DNA from: an uncultured Collinsella sp.
Lineage (GTDB): Bacteria; Actinomycetota; Coriobacteriia; Coriobacteriales; Coriobacteriaceae
Reading direction: 5' to 3'
Assembly: GCA_900539735.1 (NCBI GenBank)
Contig: UQDE01000023.1
Span: forward strand, 1-35,982
Length of the DNA stretch: 35,982 nt
A program made the translations under genes and the position numbers. Below, piece by piece: positions 23,886 to 31,333 of this stretch. The notes under the pieces were generated by a model, which saw only the letters and a program-made list of their open reading frames with translations, did not search any database and was not told the DNA's origin. Positions within the stretch are counted from its first letter, which is position 1; each line of letters opens with the position of its first letter.

Positions 23886-26057
23886 CTAGTTGTTGAGCAT
23901 GCGGTCGAAGCTTCCCGAGTCGCCATCCCGATAGTCTGCGGTCATCAGGATCTCCTGCGGAATGCGCCCGCCTTCACGTAGCACGTTGCGGAACTGCACG
24001 CGCGTAACCATGGGCAGATCCTTGATCGTCGCTGCCAGGTTCTGCGGCACGCCCTGGTTGGCAGCCGCGGGCTCGCACTCGCCGCCGGCCTTCACGCGAC
24101 GCTTATGCTCGGCGAGCATGGCGCGGTACATGCCGGCATGCAGGCGAATCTCAACCACATTGGCATTGCGAGCCTGTTCGACGATGCGCGCGCCCTCGCG
24201 ATCGATATCGCCTACGTAGTAGACGTAGTTAAAGCGATAGCCAATCTCGGCCAGATAATCGTCCAAGGCATGCGAGACGCTCGCCTTGCATCCGCCGCCA
24301 AAAATCACGCCGCCCACCTTGATGCCAAAGAGCTTGGCGTGCTTGCGGCCACGCAGCAGCTTGACGATCTCGTCGTAGGTGTCCAGGTTCTCGACCATAA
24401 TGAACGGCTTGTCGGCACCCAGCGTAAAGAAGCCCGTAAAGTGCACGGGGCGATTGGGGGCGACCTTGATCGCCTGCATGCTGATGCCCTTTTCGGTCAT
24501 ACGTCTGATCAGGCGCTCACCGTGCTTGCCGTCAAAAGCCTTCTCGTCGTTAAAGATCTGGTAGGCACGCTGGCGGCGCGAGGCAACCGGCGTATCGGCA
24601 CCTCGGTTCTGCTCGATCCAAGCCTGGATGATTGCGATTTCCTCGGCAATCTTGCGGTTGGACATCTCGTTGTGCTGAGTGCGCTGCGGAGCCTTTTTGC
24701 CGTCCTTGCCCTCGACCTTTACGATCTGTGTCTGCTGCTCCTTGATCTTAGAGAGCGCCGTGGGCGTAGGGACAACCTTGAGCAGCTGCCTGCCTAAAAC
24801 GCGGGCAAGGGCAAACGCCGAGAACTCGCCGTGGACGGACGACTTGGGCTGCTGGGCAGCAGTATCTGCTGCGGCAGACTCCGGCTTCTTCTGAGACTTG
24901 CGCTTAGAATCGCCCTGGGAATTGCGCTCGTGCTTCGGCAAGGACGCCTGCTTCTGCGGACGAACGGACTTGCTCTCCTTCGCCGGCTGGCGCTTAGGCT
25001 GCCCCGAAGAAACCTCGGCCTTCGCATCCTCGTTCTGCGGCGTGGTCTTCTCGGTTGCAGTCTCGGCATGGGAACTGCGGCCCCCACGATGGCGACGGCG
25101 GCGAGGCTTGCTCGACGCGCCCTGCTCCGCCTGCTCATCAGTAGGCTGCTGGCCCTTGGCCTCGGCATCAACCTCAAGCTGCGGCTCAACAGGCTTCTGC
25201 TCGCGAGCCGCCGGCTCAACGGTCTTCTCGTCCTGGGTGGTCGAAACCGACTCGCCCTTCTCCTGACGCTTTACGGGATATGCACGTCCCGCAAAACCGC
25301 GACCAGGACGACACGAACCCGGAGCCTTCTTGGCAGACTCCTCAACATCGTCTGCAACCTCAGAAGACTCTTCAACCTCACGCGCGGCATCCTGCTGTGC
25401 AGTCTTAAAGTGAGCACCGCGACGACGCTTGGGCTCTTGGGCCTCCACGGGCTTTTGCTCCCTCGCGGGCTTCTGCGACTCGGCAGCAACCTCGGTCTCA
25501 ACAGCCTCAGCATCCGTCTCACCCTTTTGAGCAACGGCGCGACGGAAGCGCTCCTGCTGGGCGCGGCGCTGCGCATCGCGCTTGCCACTCCCGCCAAAAC
25601 CGCCGCGGCCGGCCTTGGCCGTAAAGGCGCGAACGACGCTCTCGTCAAGCAGCTCGTCGGTATCGACATGCTCGCGCGGGGCCGTTTCCACCGAAGCGGG
25701 CGCCTCGACAACGTCCTCGACGGCCTCTTCGGCAACCTCGACGGGCCGCTCCTGGGCATCGTTAATCTCGGCATTGATGGTATAGAACGCCGGGCGCCCG
25801 TTAATGCCGCTACCCTCGATCTTGGTCACGATCTTTGCCGCGATAAGCTCATCGCGCATCGCCTTGGTGTCGCACTCCTTATCGACGGAGCGGAAAATCT
25901 GCGCCAGCGCACTCGACTTAATCTTGAGCGCCTTGCGGCAAAGCAGGTCGTAGGCAACCAGCTTGGCACGCTCAGCAGAAAGCGACGTCTGGCTGCTCAG
26001 GCGCTCAGCCAGAGCATCGACATTTTGTTGGTTATCGGAATATACCGTCTTGGCCAC
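23886..26057 (-). CDS. Protein with JetD-like (DUF2220) TOPRIM C-terminus and long disordered linker
   Basis: A 723-residue protein in three parts. Residues about 1-100 look like a winged-helix domain (SLSAERAKLVAYDLLCRKAL; GINGRPAFYTIN). Residues about 105-440 are low-complexity and charged, with repeated REQKPVE and basic patches such as KPRRRRHRGGR. The C-terminal part has VENLDTYDE (about 555), GGVIFGGG and YVGDIDREGARIVEQARN (about 614-631). That Glu plus Gly-Asp-Ile-Asp set matches a TOPRIM active site as in JetD of Wadjet plasmid-defence systems and topoisomerase VI/Spo11. No jetABC genes are adjacent. I use the GTG at 26057 because AAAGGGG precedes it; an ATG at 26081 has no site. Function is unknown; a DNA-cutting or RNA-related role is inference. 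Confidence 0.75.
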   Translation of the reverse strand: MAKTVYSDNQQNVDALAERLSSQTSLSAERAKLVAYDLLCRKALKIKSSALAQIFRSVDKECDTKAMRDELIAAKIVTKIEGSGINGRPAFYTINAEINDAQERPVEVAEEAVEDVVEAPASVETAPREHVDTDELLDESVVRAFTAKAGRGGFGGSGKRDAQRRAQQERFRRAVAQKGETDAEAVETEVAAESQKPAREQKPVEAQEPKRRRGAHFKTAQQDAAREVEESSEVADDVEESAKKAPGSCRPGRGFAGRAYPVKRQEKGESVSTTQDEKTVEPAAREQKPVEPQLEVDAEAKGQQPTDEQAEQGASSKPRRRRHRGGRSSHAETATEKTTPQNEDAKAEVSSGQPKRQPAKESKSVRPQKQASLPKHERNSQGDSKRKSQKKPESAAADTAAQQPKSSVHGEFSAFALARVLGRQLLKVVPTPTALSKIKEQQTQIVKVEGKDGKKAPQRTQHNEMSNRKIAEEIAIIQAWIEQNRGADTPVASRRQRAYQIFNDEKAFDGKHGERLIRRMTEKGISMQAIKVAPNRPVHFTGFFTLGADKPFIMVENLDTYDEIVKLLRGRKHAKLFGIKVGGVIFGGGCKASVSHALDDYLAEIGYRFNYVYYVGDIDREGARIVEQARNANVVEIRLHAGMYRAMLAEHKRRVKAGGECEPAAANQGVPQNLAATIKDLPMVTRVQFRNVLREGGRIPQEILMTADYRDGDSGSFDRMLNN

Positions 26058-26162
26058 GGGGCCCCTTTCATATGCACACATATACGTCTATATGGTACAA
26101 CGCGCGCCCTTATCCACGCAAAACATCTGCGAGAACACTCGAGCGTCACCCGCTTTTGCATG

Positions 26163-26203
26163 AAAAAAGACCGAGCCCGCGAAGTCGCGGACCCGGTCTT
26201 TCC
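26163..26203 (-). terminator. Rho-independent terminator of cstA
   Basis: AAAGACCG (26166-26173) pairs with CGGTCTTT, with an inner CCGCG/CGCGG stem. On the minus strand the stem is followed by six T. It lies 38 nt past the cstA stop. Confidence 0.88.
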
Positions 26204-26240
26204 GAGTCATATAGATGTGACGTTCAACTCGTCAGGTCGA

Positions 26241-28130
26241 CTAAGCCTTGGCGGCCTCGGCGTCGACAGGAGCCTCGGCAGCAGCAGCGCGGCCATACTC
26301 GGCCTTGCCCATCTCGGACCACTCGGGCTCCTCGTCGGGCATGGAGCCAGCCTCCTTGCCGAAGAACTCCTTGAGGCAGTTGACGGCGACGATGAGGCCC
26401 AGGACCATCAGCAGGACAGCGAAGACAAGCTGCAGGCCCTTGGTGGCGGCGACGGAGACGGCGGCCGTGGTGGCGGTAGCCGGGATGGTACCGAAGAAAC
26501 CGTAGGCCTGGACGGCGGTCATGCAGCCCATGGCACTCTGAACCAGCGAGGTGAAGGTGCAGCAGAGCAGGAAGGCGACGGGCACGTAGAGCATCCAGCC
26601 CTTGCGGCCGGTGCACTTGCAGAACACGGCGAGGGTGATCATAGTCATGCCACCGAGCAGCTGGTTGGAAGCACCAAAGAGCGGCCAGATGTTGGCATAG
26701 CCACCAAAAGCGAGGGCGAGACCAGGAAGCAGGGTGACGACCGTGGCGAACCAGGGGTTGCCGAGGACCTTCATGTAGCCGGCCTGGGACTCGATGGCCA
26801 GGGCGTCGTTGGTCTGGGCAAAGAACTCGGAGAACGAGGTGCGGGCGATGCGGGCGACAGCGTCGAGCGAGGTCAGGGCCAGAGCGGAGACGTTCATGGT
26901 CATGAAGACAGTAGCGAGCGTGCCGTCAACACCGAAGGCCTGCATGCCGCGGGAGATGCCAGCGGCGAAGATCTGGAACGGGGTGGAAGCGACACCGGCG
27001 TTGAGGGCGCCGGTACCGGCGGTGTTCATGTCGGAGAACATGATGCCGGCGACGATGATGGCAAGGATGCCGACGAAGGACTCGACGATCATGGCGCCGT
27101 AACCGACCTTGACGGCGTCCTGCTCCTTCTCGACCTGCTTAGAAGAGGTGCCGGAAGAAACGAGGCTGTGGAAACCGGAGAGAGCACCGCAAGCGACGGA
27201 GACGAACAGGACCGGGAACATCATGCCGGAGGCAGTGGAGAAGCCGGTGAAGACCGGAGCGGTCATCGTAGCCTGACCGTTGACGCCCAGGACGACGATG
27301 CCGAGGACAGCGCAGACGATCATGACGATCATCATGATGGAAGTGAGGTAGTCACGCGGGGTCTTGAGCATCTGGATGGGCATAGCGCCAGCGAAGACCA
27401 GGTAGACCATGACGACGGCGAACCACTGGAACTTATCCAGGTAGACCGGGAACTGCATACCGACGGCGAACATGAGAACCATGAGGACCACGCCGGTGAC
27501 GAACTCGGCGGCACCGGTGAGGTTGAACTTCTTCTGGGCCCAACCAAAGGCGATAGCGACGAAGGTGAACAGGATGGAGATGGTGCCAGCGCAGCCAGCG
27601 GCATAGGACTTGGTGAAGTCGATGGCACCGGTAGCGGCGCCAGAAGCGTCAACGGCCGGGGTGAACATGAACGTCTTGCAGACCATGTCAGTGAAGGCGG
27701 CGATGACGATGATGCAGAACAGCCAGCAGAACAGCAGGAACAGGCGACGGCCGGTCTTGCCGATGTACTTCTCGATGAGCTGAGCGAGCGACTTGCCGTT
27801 GTTCTTCATCGAAGCGTACAGAGCACCAAAGTCGTGGACGGCGCCAAAGAAGATGCCGCCGACGAGGACCCAGAGCACGACGGGCAGCCAGCCAAAGGCC
27901 ATGGCGACGATCGTACCCGTGACAGGGCCAGCACCGCAGATCGAGCTGAACTGGTGCGAGAACGCGGTAAAGGCGGAGACGGGCGAGAAGCTCTTGCCGT
28001 CCTTCATGCGCTTGGCCGGCGTGAGGGCCTCTTTGTCAACGCCCCACTTGTTGGCCAGCCAGCGGCCGTAGCCCAGATAGCCACAGGCGAGCACCGCCGC
28101 GGCCACAACCATGAGCAAAACTCCGTTCAT
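26241..28130 (-). CDS. cstA: Carbon starvation protein CstA (peptide/pyruvate transporter family)
   Basis: A 629-residue polytopic membrane protein with many hydrophobic segments. It has the family hallmarks near the N-terminus: GYGRWLANKWGVD, FSHQFSSICGAGPVTGTI and GAVHDFGALYASMKN. CstA/BtsT-family proteins take up peptides or pyruvate under nutrient limitation. The C-terminus is Ala/Glu-rich (APVDAEAAKA). GAGGAGG precedes the ATG. The gene has its own promoter (28372-28400) and a roughly 235-nt structured leader with a terminator just before the start codon. Substrate is not resolved by sequence. Confidence 0.92.
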   Translation of the reverse strand: MNGVLLMVVAAAVLACGYLGYGRWLANKWGVDKEALTPAKRMKDGKSFSPVSAFTAFSHQFSSICGAGPVTGTIVAMAFGWLPVVLWVLVGGIFFGAVHDFGALYASMKNNGKSLAQLIEKYIGKTGRRLFLLFCWLFCIIVIAAFTDMVCKTFMFTPAVDASGAATGAIDFTKSYAAGCAGTISILFTFVAIAFGWAQKKFNLTGAAEFVTGVVLMVLMFAVGMQFPVYLDKFQWFAVVMVYLVFAGAMPIQMLKTPRDYLTSIMMIVMIVCAVLGIVVLGVNGQATMTAPVFTGFSTASGMMFPVLFVSVACGALSGFHSLVSSGTSSKQVEKEQDAVKVGYGAMIVESFVGILAIIVAGIMFSDMNTAGTGALNAGVASTPFQIFAAGISRGMQAFGVDGTLATVFMTMNVSALALTSLDAVARIARTSFSEFFAQTNDALAIESQAGYMKVLGNPWFATVVTLLPGLALAFGGYANIWPLFGASNQLLGGMTMITLAVFCKCTGRKGWMLYVPVAFLLCCTFTSLVQSAMGCMTAVQAYGFFGTIPATATTAAVSVAATKGLQLVFAVLLMVLGLIVAVNCLKEFFGKEAGSMPDEEPEWSEMGKAEYGRAAAAEAPVDAEAAKA

Positions 28131-28161
28131 TACATTTCCTCCTCTAAAAAGAACTTCCTAG

Positions 28162-28204
28162 ACATAAAAAATGAGGGTCGTCGGTTGCGCTCGACGGCCC
28201 TCAT
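28162..28204 (-). terminator. Leader terminator 31 nt upstream of cstA
   Basis: Positions 28171-28183 and 28192-28204 form a 13-bp stem (one G-U) with an 8-nt loop; on the minus strand it is followed by TTTTTTATG. It is a convincing rho-independent terminator within the leader, so cstA expression must require read-through. Confidence 0.9.
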
Positions 28205-28207
28205 CTT

Positions 28208-28293
28208 CATCAGCCGCCCGTTATCGTACGGGCTAGCTGTATGTGCTAACCCGCATCAGATAATTACTACGCTGATAATGTTTAGCTGATGCG
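28208..28293 (-). promoter_or_regulatory. Competing hairpins in the cstA leader (attenuator-like)
   Basis: In the minus-strand RNA, CGCATCAG (28286-28293) can pair with CTGATGCG (28252-28259), which includes the leader-peptide stop, or with a second CTGATG (28208-28213). GGGTTAGC (28245-28252) can pair with GCTAGCCC (28230-28237). The latter overlaps a third stem, 28228-28233 with 28216-28221. These pairings exclude one another, the hallmark of an attenuator. Confidence 0.6.
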
Positions 28294-28300
28294 TGAACAT
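28256..28300 (-). CDS. Candidate Ile/Val-rich leader peptide (MFTHQLNIISVVII)
   Basis: A 14-codon ORF in the cstA leader ending IISVVII-stop: six of the last seven codons are Ile or Val. AAGAGG lies about 11 nt before the ATG; an in-frame ATG at 28324 would give a 22-residue form. The stop codon lies inside a leader hairpin, and a terminator follows about 50 nt downstream. This layout matches ribosome-mediated attenuation leaders. A short ORF can arise by chance, so confidence is moderate. Confidence 0.5.
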   Translation of the reverse strand: MFTHQLNIISVVII

Positions 28301-28371
28301 GTCTAAGAAATCCTCTTCAATCATGATGCGAACGATCCGTGCGTGTTCACATCCCCCAGTGGATGAAAAGG

Positions 28372-28400
28372 AGTATGAAACTTTAGTTACCTAAAGTCAA
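28372..28400 (-). promoter_or_regulatory. cstA promoter (TTGACT-17-CATACT)
   Basis: On the minus strand, TTGACT (28395-28400) and CATACT (28372-28377) are separated by exactly 17 nt. The spacer contains the dyad CTTTAG-GTAA-CTAAAG, a possible operator. Transcription would start near 28365. Confidence 0.75.
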
Positions 28401-28498
28401 CGCAAATATGTAATGAATTTTCAACTTTTTTTGAATTTCTCGGTATAAAACGCCACTGACCTCGGACTTTACCCGACAAAAGTTTTTGCATGAGAGAT

Positions 28499-28658
28499 GC
28501 TCCTCGGGGGCGGGGCGGGCGCCTGCCGCCATATATGAACTTTCCTGCTCGGACAGTCCTGCTCACGACGGAGGCCACATTAAGTGGCCTCCTGTTCGTG
28601 CGGAACTCGCGATAAAGTTCATATATGGCGGCAGGCGCCCGCCCCGCCCCCGAGGAGC
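28499..28658 (-). repeat. Composite palindromic element, copy C (inverted)
   Basis: Arms 28499-28543 and 28614-28658 are exact 45-nt reverse complements, the longest in the window. The 70-nt core (28544-28613) is in reverse orientation to the other three copies and reads, on the minus strand, ATCGCGAGTTCCGCAC ... GGAGGCCAC-TTAAT-GTGGCCTCC ... GGACTGTCCGAGCAGG. It lies upstream of the cstA promoter and 143 nt from the next copy. Confidence 0.92.
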
Positions 28659-28670
28659 TCCCATCCCAAA

Positions 28671-28693
28671 TGTGCGGAGCAAAGCTCCGCACA
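28671..28693. repeat. Small perfect hairpin between elements C and D
   Basis: TGTGCGGAGC-AAA-GCTCCGCACA, a 10-bp stem with a 3-nt loop. The rest of the 143-nt spacer between the two composite elements shows no gene or recognisable site. Confidence 0.7.
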
Positions 28694-28801
28694 CCAACTT
28701 ATTCTTTCAGCTAAAGCACGCCGGAAATTCGACGCAGGCTGGCTAACCTTGCCGGACGCTGTCGACGCCAAACCAGCTCAGAAGCTATATCGATACAGAA
28801 A

Positions 28802-28936
28802 GGTCCCCGGACGGAGGGGCCGGATATAAGGTTTATCGCGAGTTCCGCACGCAAAGAAGGCCACTTAATGTGGCCTTCGTCTTGCGCAGGACTGTAGAGC
28901 AGGAAACCTTATATCCGGCCCCTCCGTCCGGGGACC
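28802..28936 (+). repeat. Composite palindromic element, copy D
   Basis: Arms 28802-28834 and 28904-28936 are exact 33-nt reverse complements around a 69-nt core (28835-28903). The core's inner hairpin is GAAGGCCAC-TTAAT-GTGGCCTTC, the subtype of copy A, and its right end GACTGTAGAGCAGG matches copy B. It ends 12 nt from the stop of the tsaB/rimI/tsaD gene, at the 3' end of the acpS operon. Confidence 0.92.
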
Positions 28937-28948
28937 GCGCCGTATCAG

Positions 28949-31333
28949 CTACAGCGTCATGTTTGGATCGGCGTCGATGTCGAACGGCGAGATTTCACCT
29001 CGGTCGAATTTACGGCGAGCGACCTCCGCGATCATGGCTGCGTTATCGGTGCAGGCAGACAAGGGCGGCACCGTCACGCGGATCCCCTGACGACCGAGCT
29101 TCTTGATCATCATCTCGCGCAGATGCGGATTAGCCGAAACACCGCCGCCGATGCAATACTCCTTGCATCCGGTGGCATGCAGCGCGTTCTTGGCCTTCTT
29201 GTACTGCACGTCAAAGACAGCTGCCTCAAACGAAGCCGCCAGATCGGGCAGGTGAATCGTGCGCCCGGCCTTGGTCTCCTGCTCGATGTAGAGCGTCACG
29301 GCCGTTTTAAGACCCGAAAGCGAGAAACGATAGTCTCCTCTGCTGTTAAGCGCACGGGGGAAATCGATCGCCTTGGGGTTGCCCGTCTCGGCCAGCTTGG
29401 AAATGATGGGGCCACCGGGATAGCCCAGGCCCAGCGCCTTGGCCACCTTGTCGAAGGCCTCGCCCACGGCGTCGTCGAGCGTCTCACCGAGCACCTCGTA
29501 GTCGCCCCACGCCTTCACATGCACGAGCATGGTGTGCCCACCCGAGACAAGCGTGAAGATAAACGGCGGTTTGAGGTCGGGTTGCGCCAGCAGGTTGGCA
29601 AACAGATGCCCCTCCAGATGGTTGACGCATACGAGCGGCTTACCGGCAGCGTAGGCAAAGCCTTTGGCAAAGGCAACGCCCACCACGAGGGCGCCCACCA
29701 GGCCCGGACCCTGTGTCACGCCCACGGCGGCAAGCTCGCTGGGAGCAATGGCTCCACCCTCAAGACCAAGCGATGCTGCGGCATCCTCGAGCGCCGCATC
29801 CACGACACTCACAATCACCTCAACGTGTTTGCGCGAGGCGATCTCGGGCACCACGCCGCCAAAGCGGGCATGAAAATCAATCTGTGTCGACACCTGGTTG
29901 GCCAGCATATTGCCATCCGCATCGATAATCGCCACGGCCGTCTCGTCGCAGGAACTCTCGATAGCGAGCACCAGGCGGCGGCGCTCAATTTCGGCGCGCT
30001 CCCCCTCGGAGCGCCCAGGCGCAGACAGCGGCCATACGCGTTGCTCGGCTGCCGTCGGCTCGGGCGAGGCGTTATCGACCGGAAGTACGAGGGGAAGTGG
30101 GGCCGTCATGACGATGGCGTCTTTGCCGACACCGTAGTAGCCACGACGACGACCCACCTCGGTAAAGCCCAGAGCGGCATAGAGCGCAATCGCGCCCTCG
30201 TTGCCGTCCTCGACCTCGAGCGAAGCCGTGGTGCAGCCGAGCATCTGGGCATCATAGCTCACATGCGACAGCAGCTTGCGGGCAATGCCCTCACGGCGAT
30301 GTGCCGAGTCGACGGCGACATCCAGAATCTGCACATCACCGTCCACGACCATACCGCCGGCAAGGCCCAGCAGCTTGCCGTCGTCGTGTGCCACCCACCA
30401 ACTGCGCGGCGCAGCGACGTCCTCGCCCAGTTCGGACAGGAACATGCCCGGCGTCCACGCCTCGTGTCCGGCACCTTCAAAGCAGGCAGCCTCTAGCGCG
30501 CTCGCGCCCTCGGCATCCGCCGCGCCCATGGGACGGAACTGCAGATGACGACCGGCGAGCTCATCGGCAACGCCCGTAATTTCGCTCTGCGCACTCTCGG
30601 CAAGACCAAGACGCTTGCGCTCGTTTTCCTCGGCATCCGAAAGGCGCGTGTAAATCGGCAGGACGCGAGCCGGATCGCCGTCACCCGCAGCGTGCGCGAG
30701 CAGCAAGCCCTCGCCCGAAGGCCACCACAGGTCGCGCTCCACGCAGCGGGCGGTCTCGTCCTCACCCAGCAGCTTGCCATAGCGCACGAGACCGTCACCG
30801 GTCAGCTGAACCTGGTCCCAGTCCGCTGCTCGGCGCCACTCATCGAGCGCCACGGCGGCCTTGACCACGTGTTCGCGCTCAAATTGACGCTCGGGACCCT
30901 CATCGCCCAGCATATATAGTGCCGGATATACCTCACCGCGCATGGCATCGGCCAAGATACCAAGCTTGCCGCGCACGCCAGCCTTCCACGCCGTCCAAGC
31001 GCAAGCGTCGAGCGTCGACACGCCCAGCAGCGGAACATTGGCACCACGTGCGAGGCCCTTGGCAGTGGAGATGCCGATGCGCACACCCGTAAACGACCCC
31101 GGGCCGCGGCCGACCACGTAGCAACCAACATCGCTGCGATCCAGACCGGCTTGAGCCAGCACACCATCAACGGTATTCACGAGCTCAACGTTGGCGTGAC
31201 GGCGACACATGTGGTCGCCACTCACGAGCTTCGTCTCGCCCGTCTGTCTATCAATCCAACTTGCCGCGCAGGCAAGCATGTCGGTCGAGGTATCGAGCGC
31301 CACCACCAGCGCGTTGTCGTTATGCAAGCTCAT
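28949..31333 (-). CDS. TsaB-RimI-TsaD fusion (tRNA t6A synthesis plus acetyltransferase)
   Basis: A 794-residue fusion of three normally separate proteins. Residues about 8-225 are TsaB (GRGPGSFTGVRIGISTAKGL). Residues about 265-415 are a RimI-type GNAT (VAVDSAHRREGIARKLL, the acetyl-CoA loop). Residues about 455-794 are TsaD (LAIESSCDETAVAI; metal ligands in HLEGH; LVSGGHTML; GGGVSANPHLR). TsaB and TsaD form the complex that puts threonylcarbamoyl on A37 of ANN-decoding tRNAs; RimI acetylates ribosomal protein S18 in other bacteria. The start at 31333 (MSLHNDNALVVALD) overlaps tsaE by 14 nt; an ATG at 31351 is also in frame. Last gene of the acpS operon. Confidence 0.93.
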   Translation of the reverse strand: MSLHNDNALVVALDTSTDMLACAASWIDRQTGETKLVSGDHMCRRHANVELVNTVDGVLAQAGLDRSDVGCYVVGRGPGSFTGVRIGISTAKGLARGANVPLLGVSTLDACAWTAWKAGVRGKLGILADAMRGEVYPALYMLGDEGPERQFEREHVVKAAVALDEWRRAADWDQVQLTGDGLVRYGKLLGEDETARCVERDLWWPSGEGLLLAHAAGDGDPARVLPIYTRLSDAEENERKRLGLAESAQSEITGVADELAGRHLQFRPMGAADAEGASALEAACFEGAGHEAWTPGMFLSELGEDVAAPRSWWVAHDDGKLLGLAGGMVVDGDVQILDVAVDSAHRREGIARKLLSHVSYDAQMLGCTTASLEVEDGNEGAIALYAALGFTEVGRRRGYYGVGKDAIVMTAPLPLVLPVDNASPEPTAAEQRVWPLSAPGRSEGERAEIERRRLVLAIESSCDETAVAIIDADGNMLANQVSTQIDFHARFGGVVPEIASRKHVEVIVSVVDAALEDAAASLGLEGGAIAPSELAAVGVTQGPGLVGALVVGVAFAKGFAYAAGKPLVCVNHLEGHLFANLLAQPDLKPPFIFTLVSGGHTMLVHVKAWGDYEVLGETLDDAVGEAFDKVAKALGLGYPGGPIISKLAETGNPKAIDFPRALNSRGDYRFSLSGLKTAVTLYIEQETKAGRTIHLPDLAASFEAAVFDVQYKKAKNALHATGCKEYCIGGGVSANPHLREMMIKKLGRQGIRVTVPPLSACTDNAAMIAEVARRKFDRGEISPFDIDADPNMTL

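Noticed and set aside
23886..26057. Complete Wadjet defence system
   Set aside because: Only a JetD-like domain is visible; the flanking genes are a tRNA and cstA, with no SMC-like or MukEF-like partners.
24831..28289. Plus-strand open frame of 1152 codons
   Set aside because: It runs antisense across both the JetD-like gene and cstA, has low-complexity Leu/Arg and Gly/Asp-rich translation and no family motif. High GC and biased codons on the real strand explain it.
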